DNA of 53,036 bases from Eubacterium sp. AF16-48 (GTDB taxonomy: Bacteria; Bacillota; Clostridia; Lachnospirales; Lachnospiraceae), in NCBI RefSeq assembly GCF_003479405.1, contig NZ_QUHB01000014.1, positions 1-53,036 of the forward strand. Reading direction: 5' to 3'. Shown here one piece after another: positions 9,321-18,605 of the stretch; the stretch's first letter is position 1, and each line of letters starts with the position of its first letter. The translations under genes and the position numbers were made by a program. The notes beneath the pieces were generated by a model. The model saw nothing but the letters and a program-made list of their open reading frames with translations. It searched no databases and was not told the origin of the DNA.

Positions 9321-11447
9321 TTATACCATACTAAAATCAATTGTTCCAGTTACTTTATCAGCATTTTCCACCCTGATTTTCACTATCTGACCTAGCTTAT
9401 ATGTCTTCATTGTCTGCTGACCTTTAAGGCTATAGGAGGCCTCATCGTATTCGTAATGGTCATCTGTCATATTTGATACATGAACCAGTCCCTCTACTGT
9501 ATTTTCCAATTCAACATACACGCCAAAGCTTGTAACTGAAGATATGACACCTGTATATTCTTCTCCTATAAAGCCTCTCATATATTCAGCTTTCTTCATT
9601 TTTTCAGAATCTCTTTCTGCATCATCTGCCCGTCTTTCAGTCATGCTACAATGCTTAGTGACCTCCGGCAAAATAGACTTGTAATGTTCAATATGCTTTT
9701 CCGTCATGTCATCGCGAAGACATTCCTTGATAATTCTATGAATCTGTAAATCCGGATACCTTCTTATAGGTGATGTAAAATGACAATAATATTTTGCAGC
9801 CAGGCCAAAATGTCCCAAACACTCCGGTGTGTATTCAGCCCTTTTCATTGAACGAAGGGTAACTCTGCTAATCATTGCCTCCTCCGGAGTTCCTTCAATA
9901 CTTTTCAAAAGCTTCTGTAATTCCTTTGGATGTACCTCGTCTTTAGACATTTTAACATGATATCCGAAATTAGTAATGAACAATGACAGCTGTTTCATTC
10001 TGTCACTGTCAGGTTTTTCGTGATTTCTGTAAACAAAAGGTATCTGCTGCCAAAAATAATATTCTGCAATGGTTTCATTTGCCATAAGCATAAAATCCTC
10101 AATAATCTTTGTGGCTGCATTTCTGTCATAAGGTTTAATAGACACAGGATAACCCTTTTCATCTAATGTAATTTTACATTCAGGAAAATCAAAATCTATT
10201 GCTCCTCTGCCATATCTTTTTTCCCTGATTATTGAAGATAACTCTGCCATAAGCTGAAACATGGGCACTAATTCACTGTACTCATTCATTGTATCGGGAT
10301 TTTTGTTTGTAATAATCTCATTTACCGCTGTATAGGTCATTCTCCTGTCAACATTAACTACAGTTTCTGCTACCTGATGATCAATTACTTCCCCATTTTC
10401 GTTTATTTTCATAATACAGCTAAGAGCTAATCTGTCAACGCCCTGATTTAACGAACATATGCCATTAGATAACTTATGGGGAAGCATTGGAATAACCCTA
10501 TCTACCAGATATACGCTGGTTCCCCGCTCTTTTGCCTCCTTATCAAGATGAGAATTTTCTACTACATAATGAGACACGTCAGCAATATGAACTCCTAAAG
10601 TATAAATACCATCTTCCTTTTTAAGGGTTATGGCATCGTCTAAATCCTTTGCATCCTCTCCATCAATTGTAACCGTCTGCCAGTCCCTGATATCAAGTCT
10701 GTCTTCTTTATCCTTTTCCTGTACCTCTTCAGGAATATTTTCAATTTGTTCCATCACCTCTTTAGGATATTCACATGGTATGTTATATCCCTTTACAATT
10801 GAAAGAATGTCAACTCCCGGGTCGTTTACATGTCCTAAAATTTCTATGACTTTTCCTTCCGGTTTTCTATCCTTTGAACCATAATCAGTGATTTTCACCA
10901 CTACTTTATGTCCCTGTACAGCCCCCATGGTGTACTTTCCCGGAATATAAATATCACTTGATATTCTATTGTTATCAGGAAGCACATATCCAAAAGATTT
11001 ATTTTTCTGGAAATATCCCACCACTTCACTTATTTCGTGAGATAAAACTTTTATAACCTTTCCTTCTTTTCTCTTTCCTGTAGAAAAAGGCTCTACCGCC
11101 ACTAAAACAGTGTCATGATGAAAGGCTCCTCCAATATTTTTTTCCGGTATGAAATAATCTTCCTCTTCACCTTCTACCTCCACAAAACCAAAACCTTTTT
11201 CATTACTTATAAAAATTCCTTTTACATAGGTTTCTTTTGGCAGGCTATATTTTCCCCTTTTGGATATGGTTATTTTTCCTTCGTTAACCAGCTCAGACAA
11301 TACAAAATCCAACAGTTTTCTGTCTTCTTTTTTTACATTTAATATTACTGCTAACTCTTTAAACTTCATTGGTACATAATGCTTATCATTCATAAGACTC
11401 ATAAGCACCTTTTTCTTTTCTTCTATTATGTCTTTATATTCTGCCAT
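9321..11447 (-). CDS. rnr: Ribonuclease R
   Basis: Processive 3'-5' exoribonuclease that degrades structured RNA and acts in trans-translation quality control. The 708-aa product has an N-terminal winged-helix part, cold-shock OB domains (residues about 70-220), and the RNB catalytic domain with acidic site DGEDAKDLDDAI near residue 265 and SPIRRYPDLQIHR near 575. A C-terminal S1 domain (YTGVISSVTSFGVYVELENT) completes it. The length is normal. AAAGGA precedes the ATG. It lies downstream of secG beyond a terminator, and upstream of smpB. Confidence 0.97.
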   Translation of the reverse strand: MAEYKDIIEEKKKVLMSLMNDKHYVPMKFKELAVILNVKKEDRKLLDFVLSELVNEGKITISKRGKYSLPKETYVKGIFISNEKGFGFVEVEGEEEDYFIPEKNIGGAFHHDTVLVAVEPFSTGKRKEGKVIKVLSHEISEVVGYFQKNKSFGYVLPDNNRISSDIYIPGKYTMGAVQGHKVVVKITDYGSKDRKPEGKVIEILGHVNDPGVDILSIVKGYNIPCEYPKEVMEQIENIPEEVQEKDKEDRLDIRDWQTVTIDGEDAKDLDDAITLKKEDGIYTLGVHIADVSHYVVENSHLDKEAKERGTSVYLVDRVIPMLPHKLSNGICSLNQGVDRLALSCIMKINENGEVIDHQVAETVVNVDRRMTYTAVNEIITNKNPDTMNEYSELVPMFQLMAELSSIIREKRYGRGAIDFDFPECKITLDEKGYPVSIKPYDRNAATKIIEDFMLMANETIAEYYFWQQIPFVYRNHEKPDSDRMKQLSLFITNFGYHVKMSKDEVHPKELQKLLKSIEGTPEEAMISRVTLRSMKRAEYTPECLGHFGLAAKYYCHFTSPIRRYPDLQIHRIIKECLRDDMTEKHIEHYKSILPEVTKHCSMTERRADDAERDSEKMKKAEYMRGFIGEEYTGVISSVTSFGVYVELENTVEGLVHVSNMTDDHYEYDEASYSLKGQQTMKTYKLGQIVKIRVENADKVTGTIDFSMV

Positions 11448-11470
11448 TCAATATCCTTTCTCAATATATA

Positions 11471-11497
11471 GAAAAAAGGTGTAGAAATCTACACCTT
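11471..11497 (-). terminator. Rho-independent terminator of secG
   Basis: The stem aaggtgtag/ctacacctt (11476-11484 with 11489-11497) is followed on the minus strand by a run of six T. It lies between secG and rnr. Confidence 0.8.
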
Positions 11498-11523
11498 CAT
11501 CAGTCAGTCATTTTTAATTAATC

Positions 11524-11769
11524 TTAATAATTGATAAATCCCATATTAAGAATTATAGAAATTACAAAGAATAAAACTACGCAAACCTTAGTAGCTTTTT
11601 CAAGCTTACCTTCCATTGAACGTCCTTTGTTCTTTCCCCAATATGATTCAGCAGCGCCACTAATAGCTCCTGTAAGACCTGCCTGCTTTCCTTCCTGAAG
11701 TAAGATAACTACTGTTATAATTAAACAAATTATCATAAACACTACTGTTAATACTCTTAATAATGTCAA
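11524..11769 (-). CDS. secG: Preprotein translocase subunit SecG
   Basis: Small membrane subunit of the SecYEG channel. The 81-aa product has two hydrophobic helices (about residues 5-23 and 57-77) around the conserved cytoplasmic loop with LLQEGKQAGLTGAISGAAES. I place the start at the TTG at 11769, eight bases after GGAGG (11778-11782). A GTG at 11778 is in frame but overlaps that ribosome site. It lies at the end of the glycolytic cluster, about 260 bases after eno, with its own terminator. Confidence 0.93.
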   Translation of the reverse strand: MTLLRVLTVVFMIICLIITVVILLQEGKQAGLTGAISGAAESYWGKNKGRSMEGKLEKATKVCVVLFFVISIILNMGFINY

Positions 11770-11867
11770 TGTCCACACCTCCTCTATATTTCTTTATGGA
11801 AAACACCACACGCTTCCCCTCTAATTCGTATCAAACATTGATTATCTTAACATATTAAGGTACTAAA

Positions 11868-11974
11868 ATCAAGTATAAATTGTGGAAGGATCAATCCATG
11901 AATTGGACAACATTTACGAATATATCGCAAATGAGAAATTAGCTCCTGAAAATGCCCAAGGACAAAATCTGTAA
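11868..11974 (+). pseudogene. Decayed RelE/ParE-type toxin fragment
   Basis: The plus-strand frame 11882-11974 reads about 30 residues, including HELDNIYEYIANEKLAPENA then QGQ and a stop. This closely resembles the N-terminal helix region of Lachnospiraceae ParE/RelE toxins (DLDNIYEYIA..LLAPENA.GQ). Just before it, in another frame, IKYKL (from 11868) resembles the expected first strand, so a frameshift is likely. There is no start codon with a ribosome site, no C-terminal half and no antitoxin gene. I read it as a dead remnant of a toxin-antitoxin insertion. Confidence 0.65.
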
Positions 11975-11998
11975 AACAACTCCTGTTTCCAGGAGTTG
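11973..11998 (-). terminator. Terminator of eno
   Basis: The stem caactcctg/caggagttg (11977-11985 with 11990-11998) has a GAAA tetraloop when read on the minus strand and is followed by TTTT. It lies about 30 bases after the eno stop codon. Confidence 0.8.
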
Positions 11999-12027
11999 CC
12001 TTCTCAGCGGACAATTGATATATTTTT

Positions 12028-13299
12028 CTAAATACCCATCTGCTCTTCAATTCTTAATAACCTGTTATATTTAGCCGTCCTCTCTCCCCTGCAAGGTGCT
12101 CCGGTTTTTATATACCCTGTATTTAATCCTACTGCCAAATCAGCTATTGTTGTATCTTCACTTTCCCCGGAACGATGGGACATAATGGCAATATATCCCA
12201 TATTTTGAGCCATCTTTACTGCATTTAAGGTTTCCGTTACTGTTCCTATCTGATTTGGTTTAATTAATATTGCATTGGCACATTTATTTTTTAATCCCCT
12301 TTTAAGTCTTTTAACATTAGTAACAAACAAATCATCTCCAACTAAACGGATTTTATCTCCTAATTTTTCCGTGATTTTCTCCCAGCCTTTCCAGTCTTCC
12401 TCATCTAAGGGATCTTCAATGGAAAAAATAGGATACTTATCTGAAATTTCTTCCCACATTTCTATTAATTCATCTGTATTCATCTGCTTGTTTTTCTTTG
12501 GCATAAGATACTCTCCCACCTGATTTGTTTTCCACTCGGAAGCTGCCACATCAAGGGATATTTTAAAATCTTCATTAGCCTTGTATCCTGCATTTTCTAT
12601 AGCTTTTACAATAATATCAAGGGCTTCTTCTTCCCCTGACAAATCAGGGGCAAATCCTCCTTCATCTCCTACTGCCACTGATAATCCCTTGGATTTCAGT
12701 ATTTTTTTCAGACTGTCATAAACTTCTGCACACCATCTAAGCCCTTCCCTGAAACTGTCAGCTCCAACAGGCAAAATCATAAATTCCTGTACATCAATAT
12801 TATTTGATGCGTGGGCACCACCATTTAATATGTTCATCATTGGAACCGGCAGAGTTTTGGCACTTATTCCTCCCACATATTTATATTCAGGAATATTTAA
12901 AGCTAAAGCACAGGCCTTCGCATTTGCCATTGATACTGCAAGTATTGCATTAGCCCCTAATTCTCCCTTATTTTCAGATTTGTCCAGATTCATTATAATA
13001 TGGTCTATTTTATTTTGATTTAAGGCATTTTCTCCTTCTAAAGCAGGATATATTTCCTCATTAATGTTTTTTACTGCTTTTAATACACCTTTTCCACCAT
13101 ACCTTTTTTCTCCATCTCTTAATTCCACCGCCTCAAATATACCTGTAGATGCTCCTGATGGAACAATGGCACATCCTGTATATATTTCTCCCGGCATTCC
13201 CAAAGCCTTTACGGTAACTTCCGCTTCCACTGTAGGATTTCCCCTTGAATCCATGACTTCCCTGCCCTTTACATTTACTATTTTCAAATATTTATACAT
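12028..13299 (-). CDS. eno: Enolase (phosphopyruvate hydratase)
   Basis: Dehydrates 2-phosphoglycerate to phosphoenolpyruvate in glycolysis; cytosolic and Mg2+-dependent. The 423-aa product has the mobile loop [16 protein letters not shown] near residue 40, [16 protein letters not shown] near 155, metal ligands in [20 protein letters not shown] and VGDDLFVTN, the catalytic Lys in LIKPNQIGT, and [18 protein letters not shown]. The start is the ATG at 13299 five bases after GGGAGG; codons upstream are an open-frame extension into the leader. The leader holds a 9-bp inverted repeat (13320-13339). It follows the CapA-like gene in the glycolytic cluster. Confidence 0.97.
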   Translation of the reverse strand: MYKYLKIVNVKGREVMDSRGNPTVEAEVTVKALGMPGEIYTGCAIVPSGASTGIFEAVELRDGEKRYGGKGVLKAVKNINEEIYPALEGENALNQNKIDHIIMNLDKSENKGELGANAILAVSMANAKACALALNIPEYKYVGGISAKTLPVPMMNILNGGAHASNNIDVQEFMILPVGADSFREGLRWCAEVYDSLKKILKSKGLSVAVGDEGGFAPDLSGEEEALDIIVKAIENAGYKANEDFKISLDVAASEWKTNQVGEYLMPKKNKQMNTDELIEMWEEISDKYPIFSIEDPLDEEDWKGWEKITEKLGDKIRLVGDDLFVTNVKRLKRGLKNKCANAILIKPNQIGTVTETLNAVKMAQNMGYIAIMSHRSGESEDTTIADLAVGLNTGYIKTGAPCRGERTAKYNRLLRIEEQMGI

Positions 13300-13379
13300 A
13301 AAAACCTCCCATTGCGTTAAATAATTACCAGTAATTATTTTGTACATATGAGAGGTTTTTATCCAATTTATTATTTTTT

Positions 13380-14690
13380 TTATTCTATCACCCAGTCTCC
13401 AAAAACTTCCTGGGAAAGTTTTGTTAAATCCGTGTATGTCACAGGATTTGACCACTGTATACTGTGTCCCTGCAACATGTCCTGTGAATATTCAGACAGT
13501 CTATATGTATATTGCTGTCTTATCACTCCCTGAGACTTCCCCCACACATAGTGATTAACTGTAGGAACGACTCCTGCCTTCTTTTTTAATATTCGTATAC
13601 CTTTCTCATCTTTTCTAATGGTTAGCTTTGCCATTCCTCCTAACAGCGTTTTCCAGTTTTCCTGTCCGGAGGTGTAATTTCCAAGGGAATAATAGCATAA
13701 TGCCGAATTTCCGTTATCAGATTTAATCCATTGAATTTTTTCAACTACATGAGGATGGGTTCCTATTATTAAATCTGCTCCTGCTTCAACCATCATCTTC
13801 GCCCACTTTTCCTGCTCCGGTATTGGGTCCGGCTGAACATATTCCTGCCCCCAATGGGGAAGTACAATGGTAAAGTCTGCTATCTGTTCAGCTTTTTCTA
13901 TATCTGACTTTACCTTATCCCAGTGGGCATCATCTAAAAGATTTACAAGATATCCTTTATCCTCAGGCAATTTAAAGCCATTTAAGCCATATGTATAATT
14001 AAGAATGGCAAACTTTATACCCTTACACTTAAATATGGGAATGGTATTGTATTCTTCTTCATTTTCATTAAGTCCCACCATAAGAACTTTCTTTTTATGT
14101 TTTTTCCAATATTTAATACAATGTTCTATTCCTTCTACTCCCGTATCATAGGAATGATTTGATGCCTGCTGCACAATGTTAAACCCTGCATCCATAATGG
14201 CTTTTCCCATGCTGTCAGGGGTGTTAAAGCATGGATAACCTTTATATTCAAACTTGTCTCCACCAAGTATTGTTTCCTGATTTATAATAGCTATGTCTGC
14301 TTTTTTAAAATCCGGCTTCATTTTTTCATACACACTTGAAAAATCATAGGTTCCATCGCTTCTTTTAGCTGTATATAAAACCGAATCACTTACCAAATCG
14401 TCTCCAACCGCAATAAGGGTAACATCTGTCTTTTCTGCCTTTACTTTTTTTGTGGTTTCTTTTTCCTTATTATCTGTAGTTTCATTTTTTGTGTATGCAG
14501 GAGTAGCCATTGCCTCTTTTACATTATTATTTTTCTTTTTCCCTGCAATACCGGCTGTTACAGCTGCTGTTATTACAAGGCATATACTTAATATGCATAT
14601 AGCAACTCTTTTTGTGTTTAATTTTTTCCTTCTTATATACCTGGAACGATACCGGGTATAATTCATTTTTGCTTTTTTTCTTTTTTTCAT
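13380..14690 (-). CDS. CapA family protein (PGA-capsule-synthesis type metallophosphatase fold)
   Basis: The 436-aa product has a very basic cytoplasmic start, a membrane anchor ([20 protein letters not shown], about residues 28-50), a Lys/Thr-rich linker and an extracellular CapA domain. Motifs in order are [37 protein letters not shown] and GTHPHVVE. Family members are linked to poly-gamma-glutamate capsule or have calcineurin-like hydrolase folds; no capB or capC is nearby, so capsule synthesis is not supported. It lies between gpmI and eno on the same strand, behind the gpmI terminator, and is out of place among glycolytic genes. AAAGGA precedes the ATG. Confidence 0.85.
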   Translation of the reverse strand: MKKRKKAKMNYTRYRSRYIRRKKLNTKRVAICILSICLVITAAVTAGIAGKKKNNNVKEAMATPAYTKNETTDNKEKETTKKVKAEKTDVTLIAVGDDLVSDSVLYTAKRSDGTYDFSSVYEKMKPDFKKADIAIINQETILGGDKFEYKGYPCFNTPDSMGKAIMDAGFNIVQQASNHSYDTGVEGIEHCIKYWKKHKKKVLMVGLNENEEEYNTIPIFKCKGIKFAILNYTYGLNGFKLPEDKGYLVNLLDDAHWDKVKSDIEKAEQIADFTIVLPHWGQEYVQPDPIPEQEKWAKMMVEAGADLIIGTHPHVVEKIQWIKSDNGNSALCYYSLGNYTSGQENWKTLLGGMAKLTIRKDEKGIRILKKKAGVVPTVNHYVWGKSQGVIRQQYTYRLSEYSQDMLQGHSIQWSNPVTYTDLTKLSQEVFGDWVIE

Positions 14691-14705
14691 TGCATTCCTT
14701 TTAAT

Positions 14706-14741
14706 ATTAAAGGCGTGGCAATTTTATAAACTGTCACGCCT
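14706..14741 (-). terminator. Terminator or attenuator after gpmI
   Basis: The 10-bp stem aggcgtggca/tgtcacgcct (14711-14720 with 14732-14741, one G-T pair) is followed on the minus strand by TTTAATATT. It lies between gpmI and the CapA-like gene. Confidence 0.65.
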
Positions 14742-14760
14742 CAAATCATATATAATTTAA

Positions 14761-16305
14761 TTATTTTTCAATTAAAAGTGATTTTCCTGTCATTTCCTTT
14801 GGCTGTTTCATTCCCATAAGTTCAATTAATGTAGGAACAATATCAGCTAACACACCATTTTCTCTTAATGTGTATTTAGGATCTGCATTAACCAAAATAA
14901 ATGGTACAGGATTAGTTGTATGTGCTGTATATGGTTCTCCTGTTTCGTAGTCAATTAACTGCTCTGCATTACCATGGTCTGCGCAGATAAATAACTGTCC
15001 GTCAACTTCTTTGATAAATTCAACCACTTCACCAACACACTCATCAATAACTTCTATTGCCTTAACCGCAGCTTCCATAACTCCTGTATGACCTACCATG
15101 TCAGGGTTAGCAAAGTTTGTTATAATCACATCGTATTTTCCACCTGTAATCGCCTTACAAACTTCATCACAAACTGTATATGCGCTCATTCTAGGCTTCT
15201 TGTCGTATGTTGGAACATACTTAGGAGATTCAACTAATATTCTGTCCTCTCCTTCGTTTGGTTCTTCCACACCACCGTTAAAGAAGAATGTTACATGGGC
15301 ATATTTTTCTGTTTCAGCTATTCTTGCCTGTTTTAATCCATTAGCTGCGAGGAATTCACCAAATGTGTTTGTTACTTCTACCTTCTTAAATGCAATTAAC
15401 TTATTTGGAATAGTAACATCGTATTCTGTAAAGCATACAAATACTAAATCAAGCTTCTTTTCTCTGTTAAATCCTGTAAAGTCATCTGCGCAGAAAGCTC
15501 TTGTAATCTGACGTGCTCTATCAGGTCTAAAGTTGCAAAATACCACCGAGTCACCGTCTTTAATAGTTGCTACAGGCTGTCCGTCTTTAGTAATAACTGT
15601 TGGAAGCATAAATTCATCTGTTACATCCTTTGCATAAGAATCCTTTATAGCTGCAACCGGGTCAGTTTCCTGTACCCCTTCACCCTTTGTCATTGCCACA
15701 TATGCCTTTTCTTCTCTATCCCAGTTGTTATCTCTGTCCATTGCATAATAACGTCCTGAAACGGTAGCTACTTCACCAACACCGATTTCCTTCATCTTTT
15801 CAACTAACTGTTCCATATATTCAGCAGCTGATGATGGAGGTGTATCTCTTCCGTCTAAGAATGCATGAACATATACCTTGTCTAATCCGAATTTCTTTGC
15901 CATTTCAATTGTGCCATAAATATGTGTGTTATGACTATGCACACCACCGTCTGACAATAATCCGAAAATATGAAGTGCACTGTTGTTATTCTTGGCATTT
16001 TCCATTGCCTTTACAAGCTCTTCATTTTCAAAGAATGTTCCGTCTTCAATTTCTTTTGTGATTCTTGTAAGTTCCTGGTAAACAATACGTCCTGCACCCA
16101 TGTTAAGATGTCCAACCTCTGAGTTACCCATCTGTCCATCAGGAAGACCTACTGCTAAACCACTGGCATAACCTTTAACGTATGGATACTCAGCCATAAG
16201 CTTATCCATATTAGGTGTATTTGCCTGTAAAACAGCATTTCCTTCTACTTTATCATTTAAACCGTAACCGTCTAATATCATCAATACCGTAGGTTTCTTG
16301 CTCAT
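14761..16305 (-). CDS. gpmI: 2,3-bisphosphoglycerate-independent phosphoglycerate mutase
   Basis: Interconverts 3- and 2-phosphoglycerate through a phosphoserine, with two Mn2+ ions. The 514-aa product is of normal length. It opens with the metal-binding MILDGYGLN, has the catalytic serine in MGNSEVGHLNMGAGRI near residue 62, HAFLDGRDTPPSS near 125, and the metal site FICADHGNAEQL near 445. AAAGGAG precedes the ATG. It is the fourth gene of the gap-pgk-tpiA-gpmI run, with a hairpin both upstream and downstream. Confidence 0.98.
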   Translation of the reverse strand: MSKKPTVLMILDGYGLNDKVEGNAVLQANTPNMDKLMAEYPYVKGYASGLAVGLPDGQMGNSEVGHLNMGAGRIVYQELTRITKEIEDGTFFENEELVKAMENAKNNNSALHIFGLLSDGGVHSHNTHIYGTIEMAKKFGLDKVYVHAFLDGRDTPPSSAAEYMEQLVEKMKEIGVGEVATVSGRYYAMDRDNNWDREEKAYVAMTKGEGVQETDPVAAIKDSYAKDVTDEFMLPTVITKDGQPVATIKDGDSVVFCNFRPDRARQITRAFCADDFTGFNREKKLDLVFVCFTEYDVTIPNKLIAFKKVEVTNTFGEFLAANGLKQARIAETEKYAHVTFFFNGGVEEPNEGEDRILVESPKYVPTYDKKPRMSAYTVCDEVCKAITGGKYDVIITNFANPDMVGHTGVMEAAVKAIEVIDECVGEVVEFIKEVDGQLFICADHGNAEQLIDYETGEPYTAHTTNPVPFILVNADPKYTLRENGVLADIVPTLIELMGMKQPKEMTGKSLLIEK

Positions 16306-16342
16306 TCTATTTCTCCTTTATTCTCTATAAACCCATAACAGA

Positions 16343-16362
16343 ACGCCGGTTACATCCGGCGT
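16343..16362 (-). terminator. Hairpin after tpiA
   Basis: The GC-rich stem acgccgg/ccggcgt (16343-16349 with 16356-16362) can be extended by three more pairs past one mismatch. No strong T-run follows, so it is more likely an mRNA-stabilising or attenuating hairpin than a full terminator. Confidence 0.55.
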
Positions 16363-16383
16363 CCTGTATGTTTAGACAATTTA

Positions 16384-17133
16384 TTATTTGTTATAGTTTA
16401 CAATCTTTCCAAAATCCGGCTTAAGGCTTGCACCGCCTACTAAACCACCGTCAATGTCAGGTTTAGCTAATAACTCAGCTGCATTTCCGGCATTCATTGA
16501 TCCGCCATACTGAATTCTGATTGCTTCAGCTGTAGCTTCATCATAAACTTCCTTAATGCATTCTCTGATTGCTGCACATACTTCTTCAGCCTGGTCAGAT
16601 GTTGCTGTCTTACCTGTTCCAATAGCCCAGATTGGCTCATAAGCGATAACTGCTGTCTTAGCCTGATCTGCTGTTACATTTAAGAAAGCAATCTTAATCT
16701 GCTGACGAATCCAGTCAATTGTAATTCCCTGTTCTCTCTGTGTAAGAGATTCTCCACAACAAATGATTGGTGTAATACCATGTTCAAATGCCTTAAGAAC
16801 TTTCTTATTAACTGTTTCATCTGTTTCAGCAAAGTATTCTCTTCTTTCTGAATGTCCGATAATAACGTATTTTACTCCAATATCTGTAAGCATGTTAGGA
16901 GCGATTTCTCCTGTATATGCTCCACTTTCTTCAAAGTACATATTTTCTGCACCAATGCTGATGTTAGTATCCTTTGCTGCTTCAATGGCAGGAACTAAAT
17001 CAATAGCAGGTACGCAAAATACTACGTCTACTTCGTCATTTGCTACTAATGGCTTTAATTCATTTATTAATGCAACTGCCTCGCTAGGAGTTTTGTTCAT
17101 TTTCCAGTTGCCTGCAATAATCTTCTTTCTCAT
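16384..17133 (-). CDS. tpiA: Triosephosphate isomerase
   Basis: Interconverts dihydroxyacetone phosphate and glyceraldehyde 3-phosphate. The 249-aa product has the active-site Lys in IIAGNWKMN (residue 11-12), the catalytic His in [12 protein letters not shown] near 95, the catalytic Glu in [15 protein letters not shown] near 165, and the phosphate-binding GGSMNAGNA. The start is the ATG at 17133, eight bases after AAAGGAG; a longer reading upstream has no ribosome site. It lies between pgk and gpmI. Confidence 0.98.
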   Translation of the reverse strand: MRKKIIAGNWKMNKTPSEAVALINELKPLVANDEVDVVFCVPAIDLVPAIEAAKDTNISIGAENMYFEESGAYTGEIAPNMLTDIGVKYVIIGHSERREYFAETDETVNKKVLKAFEHGITPIICCGESLTQREQGITIDWIRQQIKIAFLNVTADQAKTAVIAYEPIWAIGTGKTATSDQAEEVCAAIRECIKEVYDEATAEAIRIQYGGSMNAGNAAELLAKPDIDGGLVGGASLKPDFGKIVNYNK

Positions 17134-17171
17134 GTTTATGTCTCCTTTATATGTTAACACTTTTTCCATTC

Positions 17172-17279
17172 CTTATTGACGTTCCACGTCAATAAGCACG
17201 CTGGCATTCGCCAGCTTCACAAAAATAAATCTATGAACAAATGAATGCAAGCATTCATTGTTCTTGATTTATTTTTGTG
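17172..17279 (-). repeat. Three-hairpin intergenic element downstream of pgk
   Basis: On the minus strand away from pgk, the first stem is long: outer arms 17218-17231 with 17266-17279, inner arms 17235-17248 with 17251-17263, apex TGCTTGCA. The second is GCTGGC/GCCAGC (17200-17205 with 17210-17215). The third is cttattgacgt/acgtcaataag (17172-17182 with 17186-17196). The order, close packing, apex sequence, GAATGC in the second hairpin and CTTATTGA in the third all match the element at 1192-1346. It may also limit read-through into tpiA. Confidence 0.7.
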
Positions 17280-17303
17280 TAAATGGACTCATTTGCCTTA
17301 GCG

Positions 17304-18509
17304 TTATTTGTCGTTTGCTGCTACAACACCTGGTAAATCTTTTCCTTCAAGGAATTCAAGTGAAGCTCCACCACCTGTTGAAATGTGAGTCATCTTATCG
17401 CCGAATCCAAGGTTGTTTACTGCTGCTGCTGAATCACCACCACCGATGATTGTTGTTGCATCTGTGTCAGCTAATGCCTGAGCTACTGCTACAGTACCTG
17501 CTGCAAGACATGGGTTTTCTGAAACGCCCATAGGTCCGTTCCAAACTACTGTCTTAGCATTCTTTACAGCATCTGCAAAAAGTTCACGTGTCTTAGGTCC
17601 AATATCAAGTCCTTCCTTGTCATCAGGAATTGCATTAGTTGGAACTATCATTGTTTCAATTTCTGCGTCAATAGGATCAGGGAATCCGTCAGCTGCAACT
17701 GTATCAATAGGAAGTAATAATTTCTTTCCTAATTCTTCTGCCTTCTTAATCATATCAAGGCAGTAATCTAACTTAGTATCATCAACTAATGAAATACCAA
17801 CGTTTCCTCCCTGTGCCTTAACAAATGTGTATGCCATACCACCACCAATAATAAGTGTATCGCATTTTTCAAGTAAGTTGTTAATAACATTTAACTTATC
17901 AGCAACCTTAGCGCCACCAAGAATAGCTACGAAAGGTCTTACAGGATTGTTTACTGCATTTCCAAGGAAATCGATTTCCTTCTGCATTAAATATCCAACT
18001 ACTGCTGTATCAACATATTTTGTAACACCAACGTTTGAGCAGTGTGCTCTATGAGCTGTACCAAAAGCATCATTTACAAATACATCACAAAGTGAAGCTA
18101 ATTCCTTTGAGAATTCGTCTCCGTTCTTTGTTTCTTCTGCTCTGTAACGTGTATTCTGAAGAAGAACTACGTCTCCATCCTTCATAGCTGCTACAGCTGC
18201 CTTAGCATTTTCACCTACTACATTGTCATCTGCTGCAAACTTAACTTCCTGTCCTAATAATTCTGAAAGTCTTACTGCTACAGGTGCAAGAGATAATTCA
18301 GGCTTTGGCTCTCCCTTTGGTTTTCCAAGATGTGAGCAAAGTATAACCTTTCCACCATCATTAATTAATTTCTTGATTGTAGGAAGTGCTGCAACAAGAC
18401 GGTTTTCGTCTGTAATAACACCTTCCTTTAAAGGTACATTAAAGTCACAACGAACTAAAACTCTTAATCCTTTAACATTAATATCATCAACTGATTTCTT
18501 ATTAAGCAT
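17304..18509 (-). CDS. pgk: Phosphoglycerate kinase
   Basis: Transfers phosphate from 1,3-bisphosphoglycerate to ADP, the first ATP-yielding step of glycolysis. The 401-aa product has RCDFNVPL near residue 20, the basic SHLGKPKGE region, [12 protein letters not shown] near 200 and the nucleotide-binding [15 protein letters not shown] near 365. The start is the ATG at 18509, seven bases after AAAGGAG; the upstream open stretch covers the gap terminator hairpin and is not coding. It is the second gene of the glycolytic cluster. Confidence 0.98.
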   Translation of the reverse strand: MLNKKSVDDINVKGLRVLVRCDFNVPLKEGVITDENRLVAALPTIKKLINDGGKVILCSHLGKPKGEPKPELSLAPVAVRLSELLGQEVKFAADDNVVGENAKAAVAAMKDGDVVLLQNTRYRAEETKNGDEFSKELASLCDVFVNDAFGTAHRAHCSNVGVTKYVDTAVVGYLMQKEIDFLGNAVNNPVRPFVAILGGAKVADKLNVINNLLEKCDTLIIGGGMAYTFVKAQGGNVGISLVDDTKLDYCLDMIKKAEELGKKLLLPIDTVAADGFPDPIDAEIETMIVPTNAIPDDKEGLDIGPKTRELFADAVKNAKTVVWNGPMGVSENPCLAAGTVAVAQALADTDATTIIGGGDSAAAVNNLGFGDKMTHISTGGGASLEFLEGKDLPGVVAANDK

Positions 18510-18530
18510 ATTTGTGCTCCTTTCATATAA

Positions 18531-18557
18531 CAAAAGGTCCGGCCCTAAAGCCGGACC
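18531..18557 (-). terminator. Terminator or attenuator after gap
   Basis: The strong 8-bp GC stem ggtccggc/gccggacc (18536-18543 with 18550-18557) is followed on the minus strand by TTTTG. It ends about 20 bases before the pgk start, so it probably lowers pgk relative to gap or protects the gap message. Confidence 0.7.
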
Positions 18558-18605
18558 CATTTGGATCTAATTTAAATATTAGAGAACTTTTATAATACTT
18601 ATTAA

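Noticed and set aside
11847..12050. Minus-strand open frame between secG and eno
   Set aside because: It overlaps the eno terminator and the end of eno; no ribosome site. The real content here is the toxin remnant on the other strand.
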